From NCBI GenBank assembly GCA_019358835.1, contig JAHHIH010000033.1:1-48685 (forward strand): 48,685 bases of DNA, in the 5' to 3' direction. The number at the start of each line of letters is the position of its first letter. The stretch's first letter is position 1. This DNA is from Tildeniella torsiva UHER 1998/13D (GTDB lineage Bacteria > Cyanobacteriota > Cyanobacteriia > Phormidesmidales > Phormidesmidaceae). Positions 25,591 to 33,496 of this stretch are shown here, piece after piece. Made by a program: the position numbers and the translations under genes. The notes under the pieces were generated by a model that searched no databases, was not told the DNA's origin, and was given only the letters and a program-made list of their open reading frames with translations.

Positions 25591-25743
25591 CGGCGTTGAC
25601 ACCTTGCACCTGGAGAAAAAGCGGTAATCTGGAGATCCGGCTTCCTTTCTTCATCAGGAAGCAGAATTCAGGGGACAAGGTGGGCAAGTTTGCAGCCGAA
25701 TTTTCAAAAGTTGAATGCACCCCCTTATCTCTGACCAAAACTC

Positions 25744-25767
25744 AAAGCTTTATCGAAAGGCTTTTTT
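25744..25767 (+). terminator. Intrinsic terminator downstream of RemA-like gene
   Basis: AAAGCTTT and AAAGGCTTT pair around ATCG with one bulged G, followed by a run of T. Another small dyad (CTTCC...GGAAG) lies upstream at about 25640-25665. Confidence 0.55.
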
Positions 25768-25860
25768 CGTCATAGTATAGAGCTGATTTAGGTCTTCTAT
25801 AACTTGAGGCAGAACGGATGGAGTAAAATTGCCGATGCTTCTTTAAGGCTTGTATTCACC

Positions 25861-26364
25861 CTAAATTTGATGATATTTCACTGCGTTAACAACAGATAAA
25901 ATAACTGTGAGAAATGCAAACAAAAGCCAAAAAATAGCATTTGCACTAAACAGAGTTAATTCAGTTAAAATCCCATTAAAAACTGGTGAAACAGCGATGA
26001 AACAACAGATTATCAATTCTGCATTGTAAGGGCGCAAAACTACAAACGGACGAAGCTTTCCTGTTGTACGTAAATTCTGAACATGTCTTTCCCACATAAA
26101 GCCGCTATCGTCTCTGCAAACCTCAGTGGAAACGAAAGATGCAATTTTGCGTATGCTGAAGCGCTTCTCTGTAAAATAACATAGACTAACGAAAGCTAAA
26201 AGGCTTACGAGCCATTCTAGTTGTACTGAGTACAGTAGGCCAAAACCCGCAACTAAGTAACCCATCATAAGTAGACAAATATTGTCAGCCTGAAGAATTT
26301 CGGCTCGTAAAGCAATGTACTCTGTTCTCAGATTTTCTAACTTCTCTTTATTGTCAAATTCCAT
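25861..26364 (-). CDS. AT-rich four-helix membrane protein, unknown
   Basis: The 167-residue protein has a charged helical N-terminus (EFDNKEKLENLRTEYIALRA), a membrane hairpin at about 27-68 (CLLMMGYLVAGFGLLY), a soluble middle with Trp/Arg (FMWERHVQNLRTTGKLRP) and a second membrane hairpin at about 116-160. The coding region is clearly more AT-rich than its neighbours and lacks HIP1 sites, which suggests recent acquisition. The build recalls small 2TM/SLATT-like proteins that serve as membrane effectors in defence systems, but no family could be assigned. It has its own promoter region (26365-26560) and no operon partner. Confidence 0.6.
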   Translation of the reverse strand: MEFDNKEKLENLRTEYIALRAEILQADNICLLMMGYLVAGFGLLYSVQLEWLVSLLAFVSLCYFTEKRFSIRKIASFVSTEVCRDDSGFMWERHVQNLRTTGKLRPFVVLRPYNAELIICCFIAVSPVFNGILTELTLFSANAIFWLLFAFLTVILSVVNAVKYHQI

Positions 26365-26395
26365 TTACCAACGTCCTTACAGGAGTTCTCTACTC

Positions 26396-26745
26396 TGACT
26401 TGTTCTGCTGTTCTGCATAGTAAACTCTCGTGGGCAGGTAGGCAGTTTCCTTCAGCAAATCTTCAGCCCCCAACCAATCTGACAACTACGGTTGACTTAA
26501 TCCGATCGCACCACTATTCTATTAAACCAACTGTTCTGCTAGAACGGTAACCACACAGAACTCGAAAATCTTGGCGCTGCCTGAAGGTGCTGACACCACC
26601 AACAGACAGCTAACCCCGCAAATCTACCGAGCAGATTGCGAGGCTAAGGGAATCGTACCTTAGCCACCCCAGTTTGCACTGCATCTGCGGGTGGCTAGGG
26701 TTTTCGCGTTCTGTTTTCTTCCCATCACTAAAGGAAACAGAACCG
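26396..26745. promoter_or_regulatory. Cluster of GTTCTG/CAGAAC motifs between divergent genes
   Basis: TGTTCTGC occurs twice near 26401-26417. An inverted pair GTTCT/AGAAC is at about 26530-26545, CAGAAC lies near 26560, and GTTCTG/CAGAAC form a hairpin at 26708-26743. A 7-8-bp dyad GGCTAAGG/CCTTAGCC lies at about 26642-26665. The 381-base gap between divergent genes holds no other gene. Confidence 0.45.
26708..26743 (+). promoter_or_regulatory. Hairpin covering the Shine-Dalgarno of 26746 gene
   Basis: GTTCTGTTT (26708-26716) pairs with AAACAGAAC (26735-26743). The right arm begins in the AAGGA ribosome-binding site (26731-26735) and ends 2 bases before the ATG. Folding would hinder ribosome entry, so translation of the small gene may be controlled. 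Confidence 0.5.
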
Positions 26746-27045
26746 ATGTTTGAATATCTCGAACCCGACGCCAGCGATGATCAAAAGGCCCGGTCTCTAC
26801 CGCTGCCACCCAAGTCTGGTGCAAATAACGGAGGCACCCGGCCCCAAACACCTGAGAAGGTGCGGCATATGCTTTACGGCAGCCTTGCCGCCATAGATCG
26901 CACGATCAAGATTCTCCACAGCTTTGGTTACGCTGATCCGAATGATTGGAGCGATCCTATTCCTGTGCCGCAGGGTGGGGGTGATGCAGTCGAAAAGCCC
27001 GATCAGTGGATGGTGATTATGACCAAGATTGTGCGGATTGAATAG
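26746..27045 (+). CDS. Small conserved cyanobacterial protein, unknown
   Basis: The 99-residue protein has a variable, proline-rich N-terminal half and a conserved C-terminal half: VRHMLYGSLAAIDRTIKILH followed by GYADPNDWSDPIP. Similar short proteins are familiar to me in many cyanobacteria, without known function. There is no membrane segment. AAGGA lies 10 bases before the ATG, inside a hairpin. It is followed by repeat copy B, 18 bases after the stop. Confidence 0.65.
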   Translation: MFEYLEPDASDDQKARSLPLPPKSGANNGGTRPQTPEKVRHMLYGSLAAIDRTIKILHSFGYADPNDWSDPIPVPQGGGDAVEKPDQWMVIMTKIVRIE

Positions 27046-27063
27046 CGCTGCTGCCAGATCCAT

Positions 27064-27281
27064 CTGTAGGGGCGCATGGCATGCGCCCAGTGCAAAATCT
27101 GTAGCATTGTTTGTGTAAGCCCTTGCGCTTGCGCAGCGCACAATTGGGGTCGAAAGCCAGATCTGCTGCTGGGGCCATTTCGCTGGCCCCAGCCCCCCAT
27201 CGACCAGGGACGCTCCGCCGCCCTGGACCCGACGGAAAGGATTGGCTGATCATCGGTTTAAACTTCTGTTTTGCGGATGAG
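27064..27281 (+). repeat. Dispersed structured repeat, copy B
   Basis: The order is the same as copy A: first hairpin GGGCGCAT/ATGCGCCC (27070-27088), core AAAGCCAGATCTGCTGCTGG with GGGGCCATTTCGCTGGCCCC, and hairpin CCAGGG-a-CG/CGCCCTGG with loop CTCCGC (27204-27226). It ends with GATCATCGGTTTAAAC. Its end overlaps the 3' end of the ABC ATPase gene and supplies that gene's stop codon. Confidence 0.8.
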
Positions 27282-27992
27282 TTGGTTGGTAGATCCTGTG
27301 GGGCTAGTGGCTGGGGAGCGGGAGTCGGCAATGATTTGGCCATCGCGGAAGGTGATGGTGCGATCGCACATGCCGGCCACTTCCTTATCGTGGGTGACCA
27401 TTACCAGGGTCATGCCTTCGCGGTTGAGGTCGGCGAAGATTTGCATAATGCTCTGGCTGGTTTGGGAGTCGAGGGCTCCGGTGGGTTCGTCGGCGAGCAG
27501 GAGTTTGGGGCGGTTCACGATGGCGCGGGCGATCGCAACTCTCTGCTGTTGTCCGCCAGAGAGCTGGTTGGGGCGGTTGTGGAGGCGGTTGCCGAGGCCC
27601 ACTCGTTGCAGGGCGCGGGTGGCGCGAGAGCGGCGTTTGGCTTTGGGCAGGTTGGCGTAGACCATCGGCAGCATCACATTCTCTAAGGCGCTGAGCTGGG
27701 GCAGCAGGTGAAACTGCTGAAACACAAAGCCCAGGGTGCGGTTGCGGATTTCGGCTAGGGCGTCGGCTGCTAGGCGGTTTACCGGGTGGCCGTCAAGGCG
27801 ATAGGTGCCTCCGGTGGGGCGATCGAGGCAACCGAGAATGGCCATCGCCGTCGATTTTCCTGACCCCGATGGCCCCACAATGGCGCAGTATTCCCCGGCC
27901 TGGATCGTGAGGCTAACGGGGTGTAGGGCGTGGACAGTGAGTTCGCCGCTGCCGTAGGTTTTGCTGACGCGATCGAGTTCTATCAGGGCCAT
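27258..27992 (-). CDS. MacB-type ABC exporter ATPase
   Basis: The 244-residue ATPase of the LolD/MacB group has Walker A GPSGSGKST, signature LSGGQQQRVAIARA, Walker B LLLADEPTGALD and the H-loop MVTHDKEVA. It follows the permease gene by 3 bases, so the pair is co-transcribed. The final residues (LIRKTEV) and the TAA come from repeat copy B read on the minus strand, which suggests that repeat insertion reset the C-terminus. With the permease and the adaptor at 29573 it would form a tripartite efflux pump. Confidence 0.92.
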   Translation of the reverse strand: MALIELDRVSKTYGSGELTVHALHPVSLTIQAGEYCAIVGPSGSGKSTAMAILGCLDRPTGGTYRLDGHPVNRLAADALAEIRNRTLGFVFQQFHLLPQLSALENVMLPMVYANLPKAKRRSRATRALQRVGLGNRLHNRPNQLSGGQQQRVAIARAIVNRPKLLLADEPTGALDSQTSQSIMQIFADLNREGMTLVMVTHDKEVAGMCDRTITFRDGQIIADSRSPATSPTGSTNQLIRKTEV

Positions 27993-27995
27993 AGT

Positions 27996-29225
27996 TTAGC
28001 TCCGCAGGGCAACGATAGGGTCGAGCTGGGCGGCGCGGCGGGCGGGCAAAATGCCAAACACCAGACCAATGCCGCCGGAAACTGAGAAGGAAAGGGCGAT
28101 CGCCACCCAGCTCACCCCCGCCTCCAGCGGGCTCAGCAACGCCACCAGCCCAACGCCACCAGCGCCAAACACGATTCCCACCAGGCCGCCCGTCACCGCC
28201 AAAATCACCGCCTCAATGGTGAACTGGGCCATCAGGTCTGCGCCCTTGGCCCCAATCGCCTTGCGCAGGCCAATCTCTTGGGTGCGCTCGGTGACCGACA
28301 CCAGCATGATGTTCATAATGCCAATGCCCCCCACCAGCAGCGAAATGCTGGCCGTAAACCCCAGCAGCAGCACCAAAATGTCGGATACACTAGCCGCCGT
28401 AGACAGCAATTCTTGCTGACTCTGCACCGTAAAGTCGTCGGCTCGGTTGCGCAACTCATGGCGCAGGCGCAACAGGTTAGTAATTTGATACTGGGCAGCG
28501 CTGGTATCCGCCTCGCTGCGGGCCGACACGGCGATCGTCTGCACCGTGGGGCTGGTCTGCCCCACCTCCAGCCCCGTAATCTGGCTCACCATCGCCTCAA
28601 TAGGAATATAGATCGCCTCATCCTGGTTTTGCCCAAACGAAGACCCCCGCTCCGCCGCCACCCCCACCACCGTAAAGCCCACCCCGTCAATGCGAATTCT
28701 CTGATTGAGCGGGTCTTGGCTGCCAAACAAAATCTTCGCCGCCTCGCTGCCCAGCACCGCCACCGTTAGCCCCCCCTGAGCATCCACCGGGTGCAAAAAC
28801 CGCCCCCGATCCACCGTCACATTTCGCACCACCGGATAGTCTGCCGTGGTGCCAATCACATTGGCCTGGGTCTCAGCCGTACCCTGCGTCACCCGCAGCC
28901 GCTCACTCTTCTCCGGCGACACCGCCTGAATCGCCAGCACTTCCGCCGCGATCGCCCTTGCATCCGCCAGCGTCAGCGTATTTGCCCGCGCCACCCTCGC
29001 CTGCGGCCCCCGCTGCGCATCCCCCGGCGTCACAAACAGCACATTCGTCCCCAACGCCTCAAACTGCCGCGTCACAAACCTCTGCGCCCCCTGCCCCACC
29101 GCCACCATCGCAATCACCGACGCATTGCCAATCACAATGCCGAGCATCGTCAGACCGCTCCGCATCCGGTTAGCGTTCAAGGTTTTGACCGCCATTGTCG
29201 CGTTTTCGAGAATGTTGAGAGACAT
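27996..29225 (-). CDS. MacB/FtsX-type ABC exporter permease
   Basis: The 409-residue permease has an N-terminal helix (about 20-42), a large periplasmic MacB core domain (about 45-285) and three C-terminal helices in an FtsX domain (GGIGIMNIMLVSVTERTQEIG, GLRKAIGAKG). The ATG at 29225 is chosen because the conserved start SLNILENATMAVKTL follows it. The frame upstream reads through a C-rich leader and repeat copy C. There is no Shine-Dalgarno. It works with the ATPase at 27258 and probably the adaptor at 29573, which is separated from it by repeat copy C. Confidence 0.92.
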   Translation of the reverse strand: MSLNILENATMAVKTLNANRMRSGLTMLGIVIGNASVIAMVAVGQGAQRFVTRQFEALGTNVLFVTPGDAQRGPQARVARANTLTLADARAIAAEVLAIQAVSPEKSERLRVTQGTAETQANVIGTTADYPVVRNVTVDRGRFLHPVDAQGGLTVAVLGSEAAKILFGSQDPLNQRIRIDGVGFTVVGVAAERGSSFGQNQDEAIYIPIEAMVSQITGLEVGQTSPTVQTIAVSARSEADTSAAQYQITNLLRLRHELRNRADDFTVQSQQELLSTAASVSDILVLLLGFTASISLLVGGIGIMNIMLVSVTERTQEIGLRKAIGAKGADLMAQFTIEAVILAVTGGLVGIVFGAGGVGLVALLSPLEAGVSWVAIALSFSVSGGIGLVFGILPARRAAQLDPIVALRS

Positions 29226-29280
29226 AGGAGTGGGTGAGTAAGTGGGTAGATGAGTGTGTGAGGGAGATAGGGATACGAGA
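29226..29280 (-). promoter_or_regulatory. G-poor leader before ABC permease gene
   Basis: Read on the minus strand this is a C/T/A-rich tract of the CTCATCTACCCACTTACTCA type ending at the ATG, with no Shine-Dalgarno. It directly continues repeat copy C, as the C-rich tract continues copy A. Confidence 0.5.
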
Positions 29281-29282
29281 TG

Positions 29283-29454
29283 AGGTCGATCGCAGTTGAC
29301 CACAGGCTCATTCGCAGAATGGAGGTTTAAACCGATGATCAATAACTCCTTTCCGTAGGGTGAAGGGCGGCGGAACGCCCTTCTCGATGGGGGTCTGGGG
29401 CCAGCGAAATGGCCCCGGCAGCAGATCTGGCTTTCGCCCCCAACTGTGCGCCGC
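29283..29454 (-). repeat. Dispersed structured repeat, copy C (reverse)
   Basis: On the minus strand it carries the core AAAGCCAGATCTGCTGCCGG with GGGGCCATTTCGCTGGCCCC, the hairpin GAAGGGCG/CGCCCTTC with loop TTCCGC (29362-29383), GATCATCGGTTTAAAC, and CCTGTGGTCAACTGCGATCG shared with copy A. It separates the adaptor from the permease gene. Confidence 0.8.
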
Positions 29455-29477
29455 GACGACTTGTTGGGTGATTCAAT

Positions 29478-29562
29478 TCAGCGTTGGTGCATTGCTTCGC
29501 GAATGCACCCTACGGTCTGGGGCCTGCGAAATGGCCTCAGCAGCCGATCCGCTATGCGCCGC
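29478..29562 (-). repeat. Partial repeat unit next to copy C
   Basis: A GTGCATT...AATGCAC dyad (TGCATTGCTTCGCGAATGCA) is followed by a truncated second core (minus strand: GAGGCCATTTCGCAGGCCCC, preceded by GCGCATAGCGGATCGGCTGC). The end of the adaptor gene follows within 15 bases. Confidence 0.6.
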
Positions 29563-29572
29563 TACCCAATAA

Positions 29573-30949
29573 CTAACCCGGCGGCGGCGACGGCGGACTA
29601 AACCTCGATCGCCCCCCCTCCTGCGGCATATCTAAAAAAATGCGATCGCCCCCCTCCACCCCCGTCAAAATCTGCGTCTTCCCCCCCTGCGTCAACCCCA
29701 CCGTCACTGGCCGAAAAATCGGATTGCCCAACCCATCCGCCACCCGCACCCCCAGCTGACCATCCTCAGTCGCGATCGCCACCGTCGGCACCATCAGCGC
29801 GTCCGCCACCGTCTCACCCACAAACGTCGCCGCCACCGTCATCCCCGACCGCAGCCGATCCAGCCCCGTTTGTAGCTCCACCGTCACCTGAAACACCGTG
29901 ACATTATTCTCAATCAACGCCTCCGGCGCAACCCGCTTCACCCGACCCTTAAACGTCTCCTGCGGAAAAGCATCCGCCACAATCTCCACCACCTGCCCCA
30001 CCGCCACTTGGCCAATGCTCGCCTCCGACACCTCCACCTCTACCTCCAGCCCCGACGACAGCGCCAAAATTGAGCTAGAGGTCGCCGAAGCCGTCGCCGA
30101 GGCACTGGTCGTCGGCGTCACGATCGCCCCCACAGTCGCATAGGTCTGCGTCACCACCCCACCAAACGGAGCCCGAATCGTCGCCTCACCCAGCTGAGTG
30201 GCAACGATCTCAACCTGGGCCTTAGCCGCTGCCACCGCCGCCGCCGCCGCCGCAATCTCTTCCGGGCGAGCGCCACTAGCGGTTTCAGCCAGCTGCTGCT
30301 GGGCTTCGCTCAGGCTGGCCTCAGCATTGCGGGCCTCAGTTTCGTACTGATCTAGCTCGTTTTGAGAAATGGCCCCCTGGGCCGCTAAGTCTCGAAAGCG
30401 ATCGCGCTGACTCACTGCCAGTTCCACCTGCGACTGTGCCGACGCCACCTGCGACTCAGCCCGACGAATCGCCTCAGGCCGATTGCCCGCCACGGTGCGA
30501 TCGTATTCAGCCTCAGCCTGGGCCAGCTGGGCGCGCCGCTGGGCCAACTCGGCCTCCAGCGTGCCCCCTTCCATGCGGGCTAGCACTTGCCCAGCCGCTA
30601 CCGTGGCTCCTTGATCGACGTAGAGCGCCTCCAATCGCCCCGTGGTCTTAGGGCTGAGATTCACCGTAGTGACCGCCACTACGCTGCCCCGCCCCTCGAC
30701 CCGCACCGTCAGGTCGGCGGTTTCGACTGGCTGGGTCACAGCGTTGAGGTCACGGCTCGCCGCTTCGCGTTTGGGCGGCGTCAATAGCCCCACCCGAGGC
30801 CCAACGATTAGCACCAACCCCAGCAGCCCTAGCAGCGCTAGCAGCCAGATCCCCAGGGGCCAGCGCTTTGGCTTTGCCACCGATCCACCAAGATCAGGAT
30901 CAGGCGATGACTCCTCCGTGACCGGGGTAGTCGAAAAATAGTCTGTCAT
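29573..30949 (-). CDS. Periplasmic adaptor (MacA/HlyD family) of ABC exporter
   Basis: The 458-residue membrane-fusion protein has one N-terminal transmembrane helix (about 30-52, WLLALLGLLGLVLIVG). A lipoyl/barrel-sandwich half follows (GRLEALYVDQGATVAAGQVL), then a long Ala/Gln/Glu coiled coil (about 130-235), the second lipoyl half (ATIRAPFGGVV) and beta-barrel domains. It links the inner-membrane MacB-like transporter to an outer-membrane channel. ATG 30949 is taken because the charged cytoplasmic start MTDYFSTTP fits; the upstream frame is unconvincing. It ends in a Pro-rich tail beside a repeat. It is divergent from the kinase gene. Confidence 0.9.
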   Translation of the reverse strand: MTDYFSTTPVTEESSPDPDLGGSVAKPKRWPLGIWLLALLGLLGLVLIVGPRVGLLTPPKREAASRDLNAVTQPVETADLTVRVEGRGSVVAVTTVNLSPKTTGRLEALYVDQGATVAAGQVLARMEGGTLEAELAQRRAQLAQAEAEYDRTVAGNRPEAIRRAESQVASAQSQVELAVSQRDRFRDLAAQGAISQNELDQYETEARNAEASLSEAQQQLAETASGARPEEIAAAAAAVAAAKAQVEIVATQLGEATIRAPFGGVVTQTYATVGAIVTPTTSASATASATSSSILALSSGLEVEVEVSEASIGQVAVGQVVEIVADAFPQETFKGRVKRVAPEALIENNVTVFQVTVELQTGLDRLRSGMTVAATFVGETVADALMVPTVAIATEDGQLGVRVADGLGNPIFRPVTVGLTQGGKTQILTGVEGGDRIFLDMPQEGGRSRFSPPSPPPG

Positions 30950-31241
30950 AGGTTCTCTAGCTACAACCGCAGTTAGGAAAGCTGCCCTTGGCCCCAACAC
31001 TGAGACCAAGGACAACGGGGAGTGATGTTTAGGAAGTGAAAAGTTGAAACACACAACCAACCCAATTGGGTTAGCCCCATCCTAAGGAGCCGCCCTTGGC
31101 CCGCGCCTGAAGCAAAGCTCCCAAACTTTCTGGGGCAAATGTCGCTGGAATAGTGCCCTGGAGCTAGGAGATTTGTCCTACCAAAGCTGGGCTGCAACGG
31201 GATGTCAGCCCCTGGTCACCGCCGATTGACGGCCTGTACAG

Positions 31242-32567
31242 TTGAAACAGCCAGCTTTTTTGGACGCCGCTGTAGTGAAATTTGCGTTTCTACGAGGATC
31301 AAAGCCCGCCCGCCCAAGGGAATTGTCTGGGGCTGACCTGAGCCATCCCTCACCACTGCGGCAACTACTCTACGTCGAGTGGGTGCTGCTCGGCATCGCT
31401 CTATTTTTAACCCTGCCTTCATTCTTTTTAATGCCGGGGAAGGGGAGTACTTGGCTAGAGCTATTGACCATCGCCCTGCTAGGTCTCATCGGGCTATGGC
31501 ATCCGCAGCGGCGCCCTCACCGGGTGGCGCACACGGCCCTGGAGCTGGTGCTGCTGGTGGGACTGCTGCTGGTTGGCAGCGCTTTTTCATCCCTGATGCG
31601 TATTTTGCCGCTGCTAGGGCTGGTGGTAGTGGTGCGCAGCTGCCAGCGCTTTAAAACCTGGGGCCAGGTGGGGGTAGTGGCCATTATTTTTGTTCTGCAC
31701 GGAGTTGTGGCTCTGGCCCACGGGAGCATGCCACCCCTTGAGGATATTTCTTTGCAGCTGGGCTCTCCCCCCGAGCAGTGGCGAATCAGCGTGCTGCAAA
31801 CCAACGCCATGATTGTGTTTGGATTGGTGCTGGTGTTTGTGTCGCTGCTGGTGAATGCGCTGCTGTCGGTTTACCAAAGTCAGCAGGAGCTGGCGATCGC
31901 CCACGAGCAGCTGCGAGCCTACGCCACGCGGGTTGAAAGCCAGGCCACCCTGCAAGAGCGCAACCGCATTGCCCGCGAAATTCACGATTCCCTCGGCCAC
32001 GCCCTTACCGCTCAAACCATTCTGCTAGAGAATGCCCTGCTCTACCTGCCCGCCCAGGCCGACCAGTCCCGCGGCTACCTCGCCAGCGCCAAAGACTCGG
32101 CCTACCAAACCCTGCGAGACGTGTCGAAGTCAGTTTCTGCCCTGCGCAACAGCCCCTTACAGGGACAATCGCTGACTACAGCGGTACCCCTTTTGGTGGA
32201 CGAATTGTGTAAATCGGCGGGCATGGGAGCTGATTGCTCCGTCGAGCTGCCTGAAACCCTGCCCGATGATACCAAGCTGGCCCTGTTTCGCATTGTGCAG
32301 GAGGCGATGACCAACGCCGTGAAGCACAGCCAGGCCACCGCCGTGCAGGTCAAGCTAGGGGCCAAACCCAGCCGCGTTTACCTCCAAGTGCTCGACAACG
32401 GCCAGGGCTTTGACCCCAGCAAAAACACCACAGGCTTTGGCCTACGAGGCATGCACGAACGAGCGATCGCCCTCGGCGGCACCTGCCAAATCTGGAGCGC
32501 CCCCAACGCCGGCTGCCGCATCAGCGTAATTTTGCCCCTCCCTGCGGCGATCGACCACCCCGCCTAG
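31242..32567 (+). CDS. NarL-type sensor histidine kinase
   Basis: The protein has up to 441 residues. Five or six N-terminal membrane segments (about 45-220) have almost no extracytoplasmic loops, as in intramembrane-sensing kinases. A HisKA_3 domain follows with the phospho-acceptor in ERNRIAREIHDSLGHALTAQ, then a HATPase with FRIVQEAMTNAVKHSQA (N box) and GFGLRGMHERA. The start is uncertain: TTG 31242 gives the longest form, and a GTG about 36 bases later is possible. It lies 186 bases before its response regulator and is divergent from the exporter adaptor, so it probably controls that exporter in response to membrane stress. Confidence 0.9.
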   Translation: MKQPAFLDAAVVKFAFLRGSKPARPRELSGADLSHPSPLRQLLYVEWVLLGIALFLTLPSFFLMPGKGSTWLELLTIALLGLIGLWHPQRRPHRVAHTALELVLLVGLLLVGSAFSSLMRILPLLGLVVVVRSCQRFKTWGQVGVVAIIFVLHGVVALAHGSMPPLEDISLQLGSPPEQWRISVLQTNAMIVFGLVLVFVSLLVNALLSVYQSQQELAIAHEQLRAYATRVESQATLQERNRIAREIHDSLGHALTAQTILLENALLYLPAQADQSRGYLASAKDSAYQTLRDVSKSVSALRNSPLQGQSLTTAVPLLVDELCKSAGMGADCSVELPETLPDDTKLALFRIVQEAMTNAVKHSQATAVQVKLGAKPSRVYLQVLDNGQGFDPSKNTTGFGLRGMHERAIALGGTCQIWSAPNAGCRISVILPLPAAIDHPA

Positions 32568-32605
32568 GGCTCGGTGCAGGAATCGGTGCAGTGCTATCAC
32601 GACTG

Positions 32606-32752
32606 CACCCTACTTCATTCCCCTATTTCCCCCACCTTCCCCATCTCCCTCATATCCCTGCTTCCCCTATCTCCCTAATTCAAAACTTAAAACTCAAAAC
32701 TCAAAACTTCCCCCTCACTCACCCACCCATCTACCCACCTACTCACCCACCC
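32606..32752 (+). promoter_or_regulatory. 147-base G-poor leader before response regulator
   Basis: Only one G (32660) occurs in 147 bases. The tract consists of TCCCC/TCCCT runs, an A-rich part (AAAACTCAAAACTCAAAACT), and CACCCACCCATCTACCCACC up to the ATG. There is no Shine-Dalgarno. The RNA would be unstructured. Confidence 0.6.
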
Positions 32753-33412
32753 ATGATCCGCCTCCTACTCGTTGACGATCAAACCATCATCCGCCAGGGG
32801 CTGGCCAACCTGCTTGAGGCTCAATTTGACCTCACCGTGGTGGGCACAGCTGAAAACGGTCAGCAGGCGGTAGAACAGGTCGCCGCCCTCTACACCACCC
32901 CCTACCAGCCCGACGTAGTGCTGATGGATGTACGCATGCCCCAGGTGGATGGAGTCGCCGCCACCCGCCAGATCTGCGACGCCTTTCCGGGGGTGAAAAT
33001 TTTGGTGCTCACCACCTTCGACGATGACGAATATGTGCAGCAGGCCATGCGCTATGGGGCTAAGGGCTACTTGCTGAAGCAGACCCCGGTTGACCAGCTG
33101 GCGATCGCCATTCGCGCCGTGCACCAGGGCTACACCCACATGGGGCCAGGGCTATTCGAAAAAACCCAGTATCCCGCTGACCTACCCGAAACGCTGATTC
33201 CTCCTGAGCTAGCGGCACTGTCGCCCCGTGAGCAGGAGGTGCTAAAGCTGATTAGCAACGGCCTCAGCAATCGCGAAATTGCCCAGGCGCTCTACATTTC
33301 TGAGCGCACGGTGCGCAACCACGTCACCAGCATTTTGAGCCAGCTGAGGCTGCGCGATCGCACCCAGGCGGCGCTCTATGCCAGCGGCTTTTGGCCGAGG
33401 GTAGAAGGGTAA
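32753..33412 (+). CDS. NarL/LuxR-family response regulator
   Basis: The 219-residue protein has a receiver domain starting IRLLLVDDQTIIRQGL, a phospho-acceptor Asp in VVLMDVRMP and Lys in YLLKQTP. A LuxR-type helix-turn-helix follows (LSPREQEVLKLISNGLSN, ISERTVRNHVTSILSQL). It is the partner of the kinase encoded just upstream. The ATG directly follows the G-poor leader. Upstream in-frame sequence is low complexity and rejected. The likely target is the divergent MacAB-type exporter, by gene order only. Confidence 0.92.
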   Translation: MIRLLLVDDQTIIRQGLANLLEAQFDLTVVGTAENGQQAVEQVAALYTTPYQPDVVLMDVRMPQVDGVAATRQICDAFPGVKILVLTTFDDDEYVQQAMRYGAKGYLLKQTPVDQLAIAIRAVHQGYTHMGPGLFEKTQYPADLPETLIPPELAALSPREQEVLKLISNGLSNREIAQALYISERTVRNHVTSILSQLRLRDRTQAALYASGFWPRVEG

Positions 33413-33450
33413 GTGGGTGGATGGGTAGGTGGGTAAGCGGAACAAGCCCT

Positions 33451-33475
33451 GTAGGGGCAAATGGCATTTGCCCTA
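33451..33475. repeat. Solitary copy of first hairpin of the dispersed repeat
   Basis: GGGCAAAT and ATTTGCCC around GGC, preceded by CTGTAG, match the 5' hairpin of copies A and B without the rest of the unit. It lies between the response regulator and cbiT and may serve as their shared 3' hairpin. Confidence 0.65.
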
Positions 33476-33496
33476 ACAAACCCAGCAGAACGTAGA

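Noticed and set aside
25587..25775. 62-codon frame after the RemA-like gene
   Set aside because: It runs through the terminator hairpin and has no homology pattern; it is likely non-coding.
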